Positions 8,122 through 16,838 of a DNA stretch of 64,000 nt are shown here, in pieces. The stretch's first letter is position 1, and each line of letters begins with the position of its first letter. The position numbers were made by a program, and so were the translations under genes. The notes beneath the pieces are model-generated. The model was not told where the DNA came from. It did not search any database and worked only from the letters and a program-made list of their open reading frames with translations. This DNA is from Lentisalinibacter orientalis. Lineage in GTDB: Bacteria; Pseudomonadota; Gammaproteobacteria; Steroidobacterales; Woeseiaceae. Location: the NCBI RefSeq assembly GCF_040706535.1, contig NZ_JAPDRJ010000004.1, positions 248,001 through 312,000 of the forward strand, read 5' to 3'.

Positions 8122-10674
8122 ATGCGCCCATATTCCGCGCCAGCAATATTGAACAGGCTGCTGATTCTTCCCGTGATGTCGCTCGCGCTGAGCGGCTGTC
8201 TCATGGAAGAGGAAGTGGCGGAGCAGCCGATCGCGAACGACCCCGGCGGTGCCACCGGCGAGATCCTGCGTGATCACGAACTGTCGGGTAGCGTGGGTGA
8301 CGGGCCCATCGTCGGTGCGACGGTGCGCATCGTTGCCGCCGACGGTACCGATCTCGGCAGCATGAACAGCGATGCCAGCGCGGGCTACAACATCACCGTG
8401 CGCACTAAGGGCAAACACTATCCGCTTTCCATCGACGCACGGGGCGGCACCGATCTGGTCACCGGCCTGGTGCCGGACTTCGTGCTGAAGAGCGTGGCGC
8501 TGGAGCCGGGCAAGAAGACCGTGTCGAACCTGAACCCGTTCAGCACGCTCGCGGCGGAACTCGCAGCCGAACTGCCGGGCGGTCTGACGAAAGAGAACCT
8601 CGCCATCGCGCTGAACCGCGTGACGACGAAGCTGAACAGCGGTCTCGTCACTCTGACCGGAGAACCGGTCATGACCCAGGCCATAGACGCCGCCACCATC
8701 GCGGAGATGGTGAAGGCTTCCGAGACGCTGGGCGAGACTATCCGACGCACCCGGGACTCGCTCATCGCCGTGGGCCGCCAGGTGGACGGCGACGCCGTCG
8801 TGGCCGCGATCGCCTCGGATCTCACGGACGGCAAGCTCGACGGCGCCGGCGGCGCGAAGGCGGATGCGCGCATCGCTGCCGTGGCGACGGTGGCCGCGAC
8901 GCAGACGTTGCTGGAGGCGATCGCCAACCGCCTGCAGGTCAACGGCGTCGACGCCATGGGACCGATGGACGATTCCATCCGCCAGGTGATGCCCAATGCC
9001 GCGGGCGCCACCACGACGGAGGTGCCCGTGAGCGCCGCGGCGCTGGAGCAGGTCCGGATCGGCCTGGCGGCGGCCAAGGCCGTGATGCCCGCGCCGGAAT
9101 TCGACGATCTCGAGGCGGTGCTCTCCGGCCTCGACCCCGGCATCTCGCCGAAACAGATCGAGGGCATCGTGCCCCGTGAGTCGGTGGAGTTGCTCGACAA
9201 CACGATCATCGCCGTGGCCGACGGCAGCCAGGACGAGCTGGATACCGTGAACGGCACCACACGGAACGACGGCGACACGCCGTCGACGAACAGCCCGCCG
9301 ACGATCAGTGGCGACCCGCCGACGGTCGTTACGGAAGGCGAGCGCTACAGTTTCGCGCCGACCGTGTCGGATCCGGACGGTGATGCCCTCATTTTCGAGA
9401 TCGCCAACCGTCCCGCGTGGGCGAGTTTCGACGCCGGCACCGGCGAGCTATTCGGGACGCCCGGCGCCGGCGACGCGGGCTCTTATGCGGACATCACCAT
9501 CACCGTCAGCGACGGGGAGGCGACCGCCACGCTGGGTCCGTTCGCGGTGGAGGTGCGGCAACTGGTGACCAACACCGCGCCGACCATCGGCGGCAGCCCG
9601 CCCGCATCGGTCAGCGAAGGCGCATCCTACAGCTTCACGCCGAGCGCCAGCGATGCGGACGGCGATACGCTCAGCTTCGATATCGTGAACATGCCGGCGT
9701 GGGCCAGTTTCGATACCGCCAGCGGCCGGCTCTTCGGCACGCCTGCAGCGGGCGACGCCGGTGTCTACGCGGACATCACCATTGCCGTCACGGACGGAGA
9801 GGCGCAGGCCGCACTGGGGCCGTTCGCGATCGAGGTGCGTGCGGTGGCGAGCAACAGCGCGCCCGTCATCTCCGGCAGCCCCGCCACGTCGGTGGACGAG
9901 GGGGCGGCCTACGAGTTCACGCCGAGCGCCAGCGATGCCGACGGCGACGCACTCGTCTTCGATATCGCGAACATGCCGTCCTGGGCGTCCTTCGACACGT
10001 CGACGGGCCGCCTCGCGGGCACGCCGGCCAGCGGCGACCGAGGCACCTACGGCAATATCGTGATCAGCGTGAGCGACGGCCAGGACTCGGCCTCGCTGCC
10101 GGCCTTCACGATCACCGTGCAGGCCGTGGCCACCAACTCGGCACCCACGATCTCCGGCAGCCCGGCGACGGCGGTGACGGAAGGCAGTCAGTACAGTTTC
10201 ACGCCGGCTGCCAGCGACCCGGACGGCGACAGCCTCAGCTTCTCCGTCACGAACAAGCCGTCCTGGGCCGCGTTCGATACCGGCACCGGGCGCCTGTCCG
10301 GCACGCCCCAGGCCGGCGACGTGGGCACCTATGCCGACATCGTCATCAGCGTCAGCGACGGTCAGGAATCCGCGTCCCTCGGCGCGTTCTCGATCACCGT
10401 CGAGGCCATCGCCATGGGCTCGGTCACGCTGAGCTGGTCGCCGCCCACGGAGAACACGGACGGAACGGCGCTGACGGATCTGGCCGGATACCGCATCTAC
10501 TGGGGCACGACGTCCGGCAGTTATCCGAACTCGGTGACCATCGACAATCCGGGCGTGACTACCTATGTGATCGAGAACCTGGTGCCGGATACCTACGAGT
10601 TCGTGGCGACGTCCTACAACACGTCGGGCGTGGAGAGCGACTACTCCGCCCCTGCCACGAAGACGGTCCAGTAG
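8122..10674 (+). CDS. c-di-GMP-riboswitch-controlled lipoprotein with four cadherin-like/putative-Ig repeats and an FnIII-like C-terminus
   Basis: 850-residue lipoprotein. The lipobox LALSGC places the lipidated Cys at residue 26; the following residues are acidic (MEEEV), favouring the outer membrane. Residues about 50-380 begin with a beta-rich carboxypeptidase-like segment (GSVGDGPIVGATVRIVAADG) and continue as an Ala-rich helical region. Four 94-residue repeats (390-765) each contain a 'TISGSP.. V.EG..Y.F.P..SD.DGD.L.F.I.N.P.WASFD..TG.L.GTP..GD.G.Y' pattern, typical of He_PIG/cadherin-like domains with Ca-binding DxDGD. Residues 768-850 resemble fibronectin type III. Such architecture suggests a surface adhesin or matrix protein. 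A GGAG ribosome site precedes ATG 8122. Confidence 0.88.
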   Translation: MRPYSAPAILNRLLILPVMSLALSGCLMEEEVAEQPIANDPGGATGEILRDHELSGSVGDGPIVGATVRIVAADGTDLGSMNSDASAGYNITVRTKGKHYPLSIDARGGTDLVTGLVPDFVLKSVALEPGKKTVSNLNPFSTLAAELAAELPGGLTKENLAIALNRVTTKLNSGLVTLTGEPVMTQAIDAATIAEMVKASETLGETIRRTRDSLIAVGRQVDGDAVVAAIASDLTDGKLDGAGGAKADARIAAVATVAATQTLLEAIANRLQVNGVDAMGPMDDSIRQVMPNAAGATTTEVPVSAAALEQVRIGLAAAKAVMPAPEFDDLEAVLSGLDPGISPKQIEGIVPRESVELLDNTIIAVADGSQDELDTVNGTTRNDGDTPSTNSPPTISGDPPTVVTEGERYSFAPTVSDPDGDALIFEIANRPAWASFDAGTGELFGTPGAGDAGSYADITITVSDGEATATLGPFAVEVRQLVTNTAPTIGGSPPASVSEGASYSFTPSASDADGDTLSFDIVNMPAWASFDTASGRLFGTPAAGDAGVYADITIAVTDGEAQAALGPFAIEVRAVASNSAPVISGSPATSVDEGAAYEFTPSASDADGDALVFDIANMPSWASFDTSTGRLAGTPASGDRGTYGNIVISVSDGQDSASLPAFTITVQAVATNSAPTISGSPATAVTEGSQYSFTPAASDPDGDSLSFSVTNKPSWAAFDTGTGRLSGTPQAGDVGTYADIVISVSDGQESASLGAFSITVEAIAMGSVTLSWSPPTENTDGTALTDLAGYRIYWGTTSGSYPNSVTIDNPGVTTYVIENLVPDTYEFVATSYNTSGVESDYSAPATKTVQ
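9289..10416 (+). repeat. Four tandem 282-bp intragenic repeats
   Basis: Repeat starts (AAC codon of the 'N-[ST]-[AP]-P' linker) fall at 9289, 9571, 9853 and 10135, exactly 282 bases apart, and each codes for one 94-residue domain. Units 2 and 3 look closest, with long near-identical stretches such as that coding for TPSASDADGD. Exact spacing suggests duplication by recombination and possible copy-number variation among strains. Confidence 0.9.
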
Positions 10675-10683
10675 GGCGGCCCG

Positions 10684-11991
10684 TCAGACGATTTCGGGGC
10701 GGCGCAGGATCTCCAGCGGTATGAGCTGCTTGGTCTCGTCGTATTTCTCCAGCAGCTCGTGCTGGTCCTCGCCGCCCAGGTAGACATCCGCGATGTTGTA
10801 GCTGTAGCTGTCCTGGAATGGGAGTTCCTCCAGCGACTGCCCGTCGCTGACGTGGCACTCGAAGCGTGCCTCGGGGAACCGCTCCTCCAGCAGCTTCTCG
10901 TCGCCCGGCCCCGGCGCATGGGCGACGACGCCGTCCTCGAAGACGCGCATCATGAACTTGGCGGCGACCTTGTGATTGCCCTCCCGGTGGGGCGGCCGCG
11001 GCCGCTCGCCGAGGGCCAGGTCGATCACCACCTGCTGGTGCGAGGCACCGTCCACCAGCGCGAACAGCGGGCAGTGCGACTGGGAGATGCGGCCGTTGAT
11101 CTCGAGCAGCGCCAGGTCGTCGCTGTCCCGGTCCCAGTAGAATTCCGCGTTGAACGGTGCGTCGTCATAACCGAAGCCGTCCAGGATCTCGGTGGTGATC
11201 TCCTTCATCCGCTCCTGCGTGTCGCGGGGGACGGAGGAGGGATACTGGTAGCGTGACAGCACGCTCTGCACGTGCCGGTCGCGGATGGTGTCCACGACGC
11301 CGTAGATCTCGAACTCGCCCCGGTAACGGTAGCCTTCCAGCGTGCACTGACGACCCTTCGAGATGATCCCCTCGGCGATGCAGTGGTAACCGTCGATGCC
11401 CTCGATCTCCCCCGGTATGTCCGCGAACCCCATGAGGTGATTCACCGGCTCGCCGAACAGGTGGATGTTCTTGCGGATCTTCGGCAGCGCCTTCTCGAAG
11501 TCCTTGCGGTCGTCGATGAGGAAGCCCAGGTTGGACGAATGAGCGGTGACGGGCTTCAGCCAGAAGGGGAAGTCGAGGTGGAGATCGGACAGCGGGTCGT
11601 CGGCGAACGGATTCACCGCCGCGAAGGGCGGCACGACGTCCGGCGCCACGCGCTTCTGTTCCACCCGCGACCAGTACTTGTGCTCGCATATCAGCGCGGC
11701 TTCCACACTCGGGCCGGGCTGATCCAGCCGCTTGCGGAGTATCGGCGTCATGACCGTGCTGGGAAAGTCCCAGTGGGTGATGACGGCGTCGACCGAACCG
11801 TCGAACTCCTCGAGGATCCGTTGCGCCTTCGGCAGCATCTCGTCGGTGGGGTGCAGGTCTGCCCGCGTCGCCTCTTCGAAAGTGAGTAACTGATGGAAGC
11901 AGAACTCGTCCGCCCGCGGCAGCGATTCGAGGTCGGCGCGATGGAAGTCGTCGAGACCGAATACGAAGATGTTCCTGCGTCGTTCGTTCAT
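10684..11991 (-). CDS. ATP-grasp domain protein of unknown substrate
   Basis: 435 residues, cytosolic. An N-terminal pre-ATP-grasp region (NIFVFGLDDFHRADLESL) is followed by FPFWLKPVTAHSSNLGFLI (a Lys of the ATP-binding region) and by NAEFYWDRD...LALLEINGRISQSH, where the Glu/Asn pair is the classic ATP-grasp metal site. The C-terminal 100 residues form an extra beta-rich domain. ATP-grasp enzymes join a carboxylate to an amine or thiol via an acyl-phosphate, so this could make a small peptide or modify an amino acid; the substrate is unknown. It is divergent from the BCCT transporter, with about 150 bases between, and convergent with the riboswitch lipoprotein (9 bases apart). Confidence 0.82.
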   Translation of the reverse strand: MNERRRNIFVFGLDDFHRADLESLPRADEFCFHQLLTFEEATRADLHPTDEMLPKAQRILEEFDGSVDAVITHWDFPSTVMTPILRKRLDQPGPSVEAALICEHKYWSRVEQKRVAPDVVPPFAAVNPFADDPLSDLHLDFPFWLKPVTAHSSNLGFLIDDRKDFEKALPKIRKNIHLFGEPVNHLMGFADIPGEIEGIDGYHCIAEGIISKGRQCTLEGYRYRGEFEIYGVVDTIRDRHVQSVLSRYQYPSSVPRDTQERMKEITTEILDGFGYDDAPFNAEFYWDRDSDDLALLEINGRISQSHCPLFALVDGASHQQVVIDLALGERPRPPHREGNHKVAAKFMMRVFEDGVVAHAPGPGDEKLLEERFPEARFECHVSDGQSLEELPFQDSYSYNIADVYLGGEDQHELLEKYDETKQLIPLEILRRPEIV

Positions 11992-12140
11992 GGCTGATAC
12001 CGTCCTGTCCGGAGTTTGTGTCGCGCTCGCGGCATCGTGGCACCAGGCGCCACAACCCTACTCTAACCGTTCCAAGGCGCGGCGCGCTGCGTTTGGTCAT
12101 TGAAGGTGGAGGGGCATTTTGGGTTAACATTGTAATTCTG

Positions 12141-14126
12141 ATGGTCTCTGAAACCTCTTCGGACCAGAGCAAGGTCCGCGTCCGTCTGAACCCGCCGGTT
12201 TTCATCGGTGCGGCCGGCCTCATACTCGTCTTCGTCCTGTTCAGCGCGATCTGGCCGCAGACGGCGAACACGGTCTTCTCCGCCATCCAGGGCTGGATCA
12301 CCGACACCTTCGGCTGGTTCTACATGCTGGCGGTCGCCACGTTCGTGATCTTCTGTCTCGGCATCGCCTTCAGCGGCTACGGTAGCATCAAGCTGGGCCC
12401 GGACGACTCGCAGCCTGACTACAGCTACGGCTCGTGGTTCTCCATGCTGTTCAGCGCGGGGATGGGCATCGGCCTGATGTTCTTCGGCGTGGCCGAGCCG
12501 GTCACCCACTTCGCCAATCCGCCGACCGGCGCCGGCGGCACCGTGGAAGCCGCGCGCGAGGCGATGAAGATCACGTTCTTCCACTGGGGCATACACGCGT
12601 GGGCCATCTATGCGGTGATCGGGCTGGCGCTGGCCTACTACTCGTTCCGGCACAGCCTGCCGCTGACCGTGCGCTCCGCGCTGTATCCGCTCATCGGCGA
12701 GCGGATCCACGGCCCGATCGGCCATGCGGCCGATATCTTCGCCGTGCTGGGCACGATGTTCGGCGTGGCCACATCGCTGGGCCTCGGCGTGCTGCAGGTC
12801 AACGCGGGCCTGGCCTACCTGTTCGACGTGCCGGAGAGTGTCCCGGTGCAGATGCTCCTGATTACCGTGATCACGCTGATGGCCACGGTGTCGGTCGTCG
12901 CCGGCCTCGATGCCGGCATCAAGCGGCTCAGCGAATGGAACCTCCTGCTCGCGCTGATTCTGCTCGTCTTCGTGCTCGTTGCCGGCCCCACGGCGTTCCT
13001 GCTGACGGTGGCGGTGCAGAACACCGGCGCCTATCTCAGTGAAGTGGTGAACAAGACCTTCACGCTCTACGCGTACGAACCCAATGAGTGGATCGGCGGG
13101 TGGACGCTGTTCTACTGGTCATGGTGGATCGCCTGGTCGCCCTTCGTCGGCATGTTCATCGCGCGGGTCTCGCGGGGGCGCACCATCCGTGAATTTGTCG
13201 TCGGCGTGCTGTTCGTGCCGGTCGGCTTCACCTTCATCTGGCTGAGCTTCTTCGGTAATTCGGCGATGGAACTCGATCTCGGGGCGGCCTCCGGCGCGCT
13301 CAGTGCCGCCGTGCAGGAGAATCTGCCCACGGCGCTGTTCCGGTTCTTCGAATACTTCCCGTTTTCGCTGATCGCCTCGCTGATCGCCACCGTGCTCGTG
13401 GTGACGTTCTTCGTGACCTCGTCGGACTCCGGCTCGCTGGTGATCGACATCATCACGTCCGGAGGCTCCGACGACAATCCGGTCTGGCAGCGGACATTCT
13501 GGGCCCTGCTCGAGGGCGTGGTGGCGGCGGCCCTGCTGCTGGCCGGCGGACTCACGGCCCTGCAGACGGCCTCCATCACGGCGGCCCTGCCGTTCACGTT
13601 CATCATGCTGGTGGTGTGTTACGGCCTGCTGCAGAGCCTCAGGCTCGAGCGGATGCGACAGATCAGCCAGGACATGTCCGTCGGCATCCAGATCCGCGAG
13701 GCCGCGATTCCGTGGCGTCAGCACCTGCGCTCGATCATCCGCATGCCGAAGCGCGAGCAGGTGGCGCGCTTCCTGCGTACGACGATCCATCCGGCGCTCA
13801 TGGAGGTGGCCGAAGAGCTCCGGGAAGCCGGTTACGACGTCGAGGTGACCGTCGATGACGACGAGGCGGCGCTGGCCGTCCGCCACGGCGAGGAGCGGGA
13901 GTTCCTCTACGCGGTGCGGCCGCAGACCTACACCGCCCCTTCCTACACGCTGGCCGAGACGCGGGAGCGCAAGGGCGACGGGCCAAGGCATTACTTCGGC
14001 GCGGAGGTCCATCTGCTCGAGGGCAGTCAGCACTACGACGTCATGGGCTACACCAAGGAGCAGATCATCGGCGACGTGATCTCCCAGTACCGCAAGCACA
14101 GCCACTTCCTGCAGCAGGTGCGCTAG
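12141..14126 (+). CDS. BCCT family betaine/choline/carnitine transporter (BetT-like)
   Basis: 661 residues. Twelve transmembrane helices occupy about residues 15-510, with the family motif GMGIGLMFFGVAEPVTHF and the Trp-rich FYWSWWIAWSPFVGMFIARVSRGRTIREF. A 150-residue hydrophilic C-terminal tail ending YRKHSHFLQQV is like that of BetT. These secondary carriers import glycine betaine, choline or carnitine with Na+ or H+, for osmoprotection or catabolism. ATG 12141 is taken because the helix pattern begins soon after; there is no good ribosome site (a GGAGGGG lies too far upstream, near 12110), so the start is uncertain. A porin and a binding protein follow closely. Confidence 0.9.
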   Translation: MVSETSSDQSKVRVRLNPPVFIGAAGLILVFVLFSAIWPQTANTVFSAIQGWITDTFGWFYMLAVATFVIFCLGIAFSGYGSIKLGPDDSQPDYSYGSWFSMLFSAGMGIGLMFFGVAEPVTHFANPPTGAGGTVEAAREAMKITFFHWGIHAWAIYAVIGLALAYYSFRHSLPLTVRSALYPLIGERIHGPIGHAADIFAVLGTMFGVATSLGLGVLQVNAGLAYLFDVPESVPVQMLLITVITLMATVSVVAGLDAGIKRLSEWNLLLALILLVFVLVAGPTAFLLTVAVQNTGAYLSEVVNKTFTLYAYEPNEWIGGWTLFYWSWWIAWSPFVGMFIARVSRGRTIREFVVGVLFVPVGFTFIWLSFFGNSAMELDLGAASGALSAAVQENLPTALFRFFEYFPFSLIASLIATVLVVTFFVTSSDSGSLVIDIITSGGSDDNPVWQRTFWALLEGVVAAALLLAGGLTALQTASITAALPFTFIMLVVCYGLLQSLRLERMRQISQDMSVGIQIREAAIPWRQHLRSIIRMPKREQVARFLRTTIHPALMEVAEELREAGYDVEVTVDDDEAALAVRHGEEREFLYAVRPQTYTAPSYTLAETRERKGDGPRHYFGAEVHLLEGSQHYDVMGYTKEQIIGDVISQYRKHSHFLQQVR

Positions 14127-14134
14127 GGCTGGCC

Positions 14135-15505
14135 GTGGGAACAGGCGGAGCCACGGCATACCGGCATCCCGCAACCGGTGCGGGGCGGAGGCGCGGGAGG
14201 TGGCTCCCGGGCGTCCTCTGCCTGGCCCTGGCGCTGCAGGCGACGGCCCAGCCGGCGCAGGGCACCGACGTCGACGCCCTGGCGGCCGAACTCGAGACGC
14301 TCAAGGAGCGTCTCGCCGAACTGGAAGGCCTGCGTGAACGGGTGCGGGTGCTGGAGCAGCAGCTCCGGGAAGCCCGCGCGGGGGAGGGCAGGCTGGCGGA
14401 CGCCGATCAGAAGCGGGATCTGGCGGTACTCGCGGAGGAAGACGCAGCGGCGGCGGAGGCGGGCGAAGATGGCATCGGCCTCGGCGGCGCCCTGCGCTTC
14501 AACCTGTTCTGGAACGACTTCGACGAGACCGTCGAGAGCAAGCGCGGCGCGGCGGGGCTGGATCTGTTCCGGATCAGCGCCGACGGCGGTCTGCGCAACC
14601 TGCTGCTCTCCGTCGAATACCGCTTCTATCCGTTCATGCAGGTGATCCACCACGGCTGGGTCGGCTACGAGTTCGAGGACGAGAGCCGCCTGCAGGTCGG
14701 CATCACCCGGGTGCCGTTCGGGCTGCTGCCCTATGCCGCCCATAACTTCTGGTTCGGCGCGCCCTACTACCTGGGCCTGTCCGACGACTACGACCTGGGC
14801 GTGAAGTACCGGCGGACGGACGGCGCCTGGGAGTGGCAGGCCGCCTTCTTCAAGAACGGCGAACTGAGCAACCCGGCCGACCTCGACCGCTACTCCCTGG
14901 ACGTGGTCTCCGCGGGCGACAGCGCCAACGAGGAAGCCAACCAGGGCAATCTCCGCGCCGCCTATACCTTCGGCACCGGCACCTCGTGCAGCCACGAGGT
15001 GGGCGTCTCGGCCCAGTTCGGAGAAATCTACAACGCGGCGACGGACAGGAGCGGCAGCCACTGGGCCGGCGCCGGCCACCTGGATACCCGCTGCGGGCGC
15101 TGGAACCTGCAGCTGCAGGCGGCACGCTATGGCTATTCGCCGAAGAACCCGCCGGGCGTGCCGGACGACACCATCCGACTCGGCGGTTTCGGCTCGTCCT
15201 ACGACGTGGCCTCCCGCGCGTCGGTACTGGTGGCCAACGTCGCGTACAACCTGCCGGTGCCCTGGACCGCCGTCGACCAGGTCACCTGTTACAACGACTA
15301 CAGCATCGTGGTGAAAGACGACGACCGCTTCCGGGACTCCCAGCTCAACACCACGGGTTGCCTGGTTGGCGTGGGGCCCCTGTACGTGTATCTCGACCTG
15401 ATCCGGGCCGAGAACATGATCTTTTTCGGCGACGGATCCCTCGCCGGCGGCGACGAGTCCGGCTGGGACACGAGGTTCAATATCAATGTGGGCTATTACT
15501 GGTAA
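14135..15505 (+). CDS. Outer-membrane porin-like protein with N-terminal coiled coil
   Basis: 456 residues from GTG 14135, 8 bases after the BCCT gene. A signal peptide (core WLPGVLCLALALQATA) is followed by a short coiled coil at about residues 46-85 (ELETLKERLAELEGLRERVRVLEQ, interrupted here), as in trimeric porins of the DcaP/OprP type. The rest is beta-strand-like with alternating aromatics and ends in VGYYW, an aromatic C-terminal residue that suits outer-membrane barrel insertion. Two pairs of Cys occur in loops. It probably lets a small solute cross the outer membrane; the BCCT and binding-protein neighbours suggest an amine, but that is inference. Confidence 0.78.
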   Translation: MGTGGATAYRHPATGAGRRRGRWLPGVLCLALALQATAQPAQGTDVDALAAELETLKERLAELEGLRERVRVLEQQLREARAGEGRLADADQKRDLAVLAEEDAAAAEAGEDGIGLGGALRFNLFWNDFDETVESKRGAAGLDLFRISADGGLRNLLLSVEYRFYPFMQVIHHGWVGYEFEDESRLQVGITRVPFGLLPYAAHNFWFGAPYYLGLSDDYDLGVKYRRTDGAWEWQAAFFKNGELSNPADLDRYSLDVVSAGDSANEEANQGNLRAAYTFGTGTSCSHEVGVSAQFGEIYNAATDRSGSHWAGAGHLDTRCGRWNLQLQAARYGYSPKNPPGVPDDTIRLGGFGSSYDVASRASVLVANVAYNLPVPWTAVDQVTCYNDYSIVVKDDDRFRDSQLNTTGCLVGVGPLYVYLDLIRAENMIFFGDGSLAGGDESGWDTRFNINVGYYW

Positions 15506-15524
15506 CCGGGGCGCATCGCTCCGC

Positions 15525-16622
15525 ATGCTTCGCCGTCCTGCGCTGGCAGGTCTCGCGGCGGTGCTGCTCGGCGCGTGGACGCCCGCCACGGCCGCGGACG
15601 ACGAACTCACGGTCGTCTCCTGGGGCGGCGCCTACACGCGCAGCCAGATCCTCGGCTTCGTGCGGGACTTCGAGCAGAAGACCGGCATCGACGTGGAGAT
15701 GGTCGACTACGCGGGCGGCATCGAGGAGATCCGCTCCCAGGTGCGCGCCTGGAACGTGAAATGGGACATCGTCGACCTGCAGCTCTATGACGCCATCCGC
15801 GCCTGCGATGACGATCTGCTGGTCGAGATCGACCCCGCGACCCTGCCGCCGGCGCCGGACGGCACACCCGCCGTCGAGGACTTCCTGCCCGACGCGCTGA
15901 TGCGCTGCGGGGTCGGCAATCTGGCCGGCTCGACCGTCGTGGCCTGGGATCACAGCCAATTGGAGCGGCCGCCGCAGCGTCTCGAGGATTTCTTCGATCT
16001 GGGGGCCTTCCCCGGCCGGCGCGGCCTGCGGCGCACGCCACAGACGAATCTCGAGTGGGCCCTCATCGCGGACGGCGTGCCGCCGGACCGCGTCTACGAG
16101 GTGCTGGAGACCGAGGAGGGCGTCGACCGGGCCTTCGCGATGCTGACGAAGCTGAAGCCCCACATCGAGTGGTGGCGTCTCGGGGAGGAGGCGGTGCGCC
16201 TGCTCGAGACCGGCCGGGTGGTCATGACCAGCGCCTACAACGGGCGCATCCATAGCGCCGCCGAGCGGGGCGAGCCGTTCTCCATCCTGTGGGACCACCA
16301 CGCCCGTTACATCGACGTGTGGGCCATCCCGAAGCACACGGAGAACCTGGAGGCGGCGCTCCGTTTCCTGCGCTTCGCCACCTCCACGCAGAGCCTCGCG
16401 GCCCAGGCCCGCTATATTCCCTACGGACCGCTGCGCCGTTCGTCGCTGGACGTGCTCGAGCCGGCGGTGAAGGTGAATCTGCCGACCGGGCCCGACAACC
16501 TGGAGCAGATGTTCCAGACGGATGCGGCCTGGTGGGCGGAGCATCTGCCCGAGCTGCAGACCCGATTCGATCGCTGGGTGGAGCGGCCGGTGATGGTGCC
16601 GAAGGAGTGGCCGGCGCGCTGA
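15525..16622 (+). CDS. ABC-type polyamine-like periplasmic substrate-binding protein (PotD/PotF group)
   Basis: About 365 residues from ATG 15525, where a clean signal peptide begins (MLRRPALAGLAAVLLGAWTPATA); an upstream in-frame ATG at 15486 would overlap the porin by 20 bases and is also possible. The mature start ELTVVSWGGAYTRSQILGFVRDFEQKTG is typical of family-1 solute-binding proteins for spermidine/putrescine and related amines. WDIVDLQLYDAIRACDDDLL and VMTSAYNGRIHSA fit the same fold. No ABC permease or ATPase lies in the window, so the protein is orphaned here. It may serve a system encoded elsewhere or cooperate with the neighbouring porin. Confidence 0.82.
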   Translation: MLRRPALAGLAAVLLGAWTPATAADDELTVVSWGGAYTRSQILGFVRDFEQKTGIDVEMVDYAGGIEEIRSQVRAWNVKWDIVDLQLYDAIRACDDDLLVEIDPATLPPAPDGTPAVEDFLPDALMRCGVGNLAGSTVVAWDHSQLERPPQRLEDFFDLGAFPGRRGLRRTPQTNLEWALIADGVPPDRVYEVLETEEGVDRAFAMLTKLKPHIEWWRLGEEAVRLLETGRVVMTSAYNGRIHSAAERGEPFSILWDHHARYIDVWAIPKHTENLEAALRFLRFATSTQSLAAQARYIPYGPLRRSSLDVLEPAVKVNLPTGPDNLEQMFQTDAAWWAEHLPELQTRFDRWVERPVMVPKEWPAR

Positions 16623-16657
16623 GTCCGGGCGGCTGCCGCGGGTACGGCGACCTGGAG

Positions 16658-16744
16658 TGGTGCCCAGGAGAGGACTTGAACCTCCACGGGGTTGCCCCCA
16701 CTAGCACCTGAAGCTAGCGCGTCTACCAATTCCGCCACCTGGGC
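16658..16744 (-). tRNA. tRNA-Leu (anticodon CAG)
   Basis: On the reverse strand the 5' GCCCAGG pairs with CCTGGGC before A-CCA (CCA encoded at 16660-16658). A D-arm with GGCGGAATTGGTAGACGC, an anticodon stem GCTAGC around the loop TTCAGGT (anticodon CAG), a long variable arm TGGGGGCAACCCCG typical of class II tRNAs, and a T-arm GAGGTTCAAGTCCTC are all present. It is 95 bases upstream of rnr, on the opposite strand. Confidence 0.97.
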
Positions 16745-16838
16745 AGGCGCGGAGCGCGTAGAATGCGCCCCGACGGAGGCGCGAGACTCTACTCAAGGGC
16801 GTTACCCTTGTCAATCGCGCCCGATATCCGAACAAGGA

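Noticed and set aside
9289..10416. Large repeats considered as CRISPR or mobile DNA
   Set aside because: They are in frame inside one gene and encode whole protein domains.
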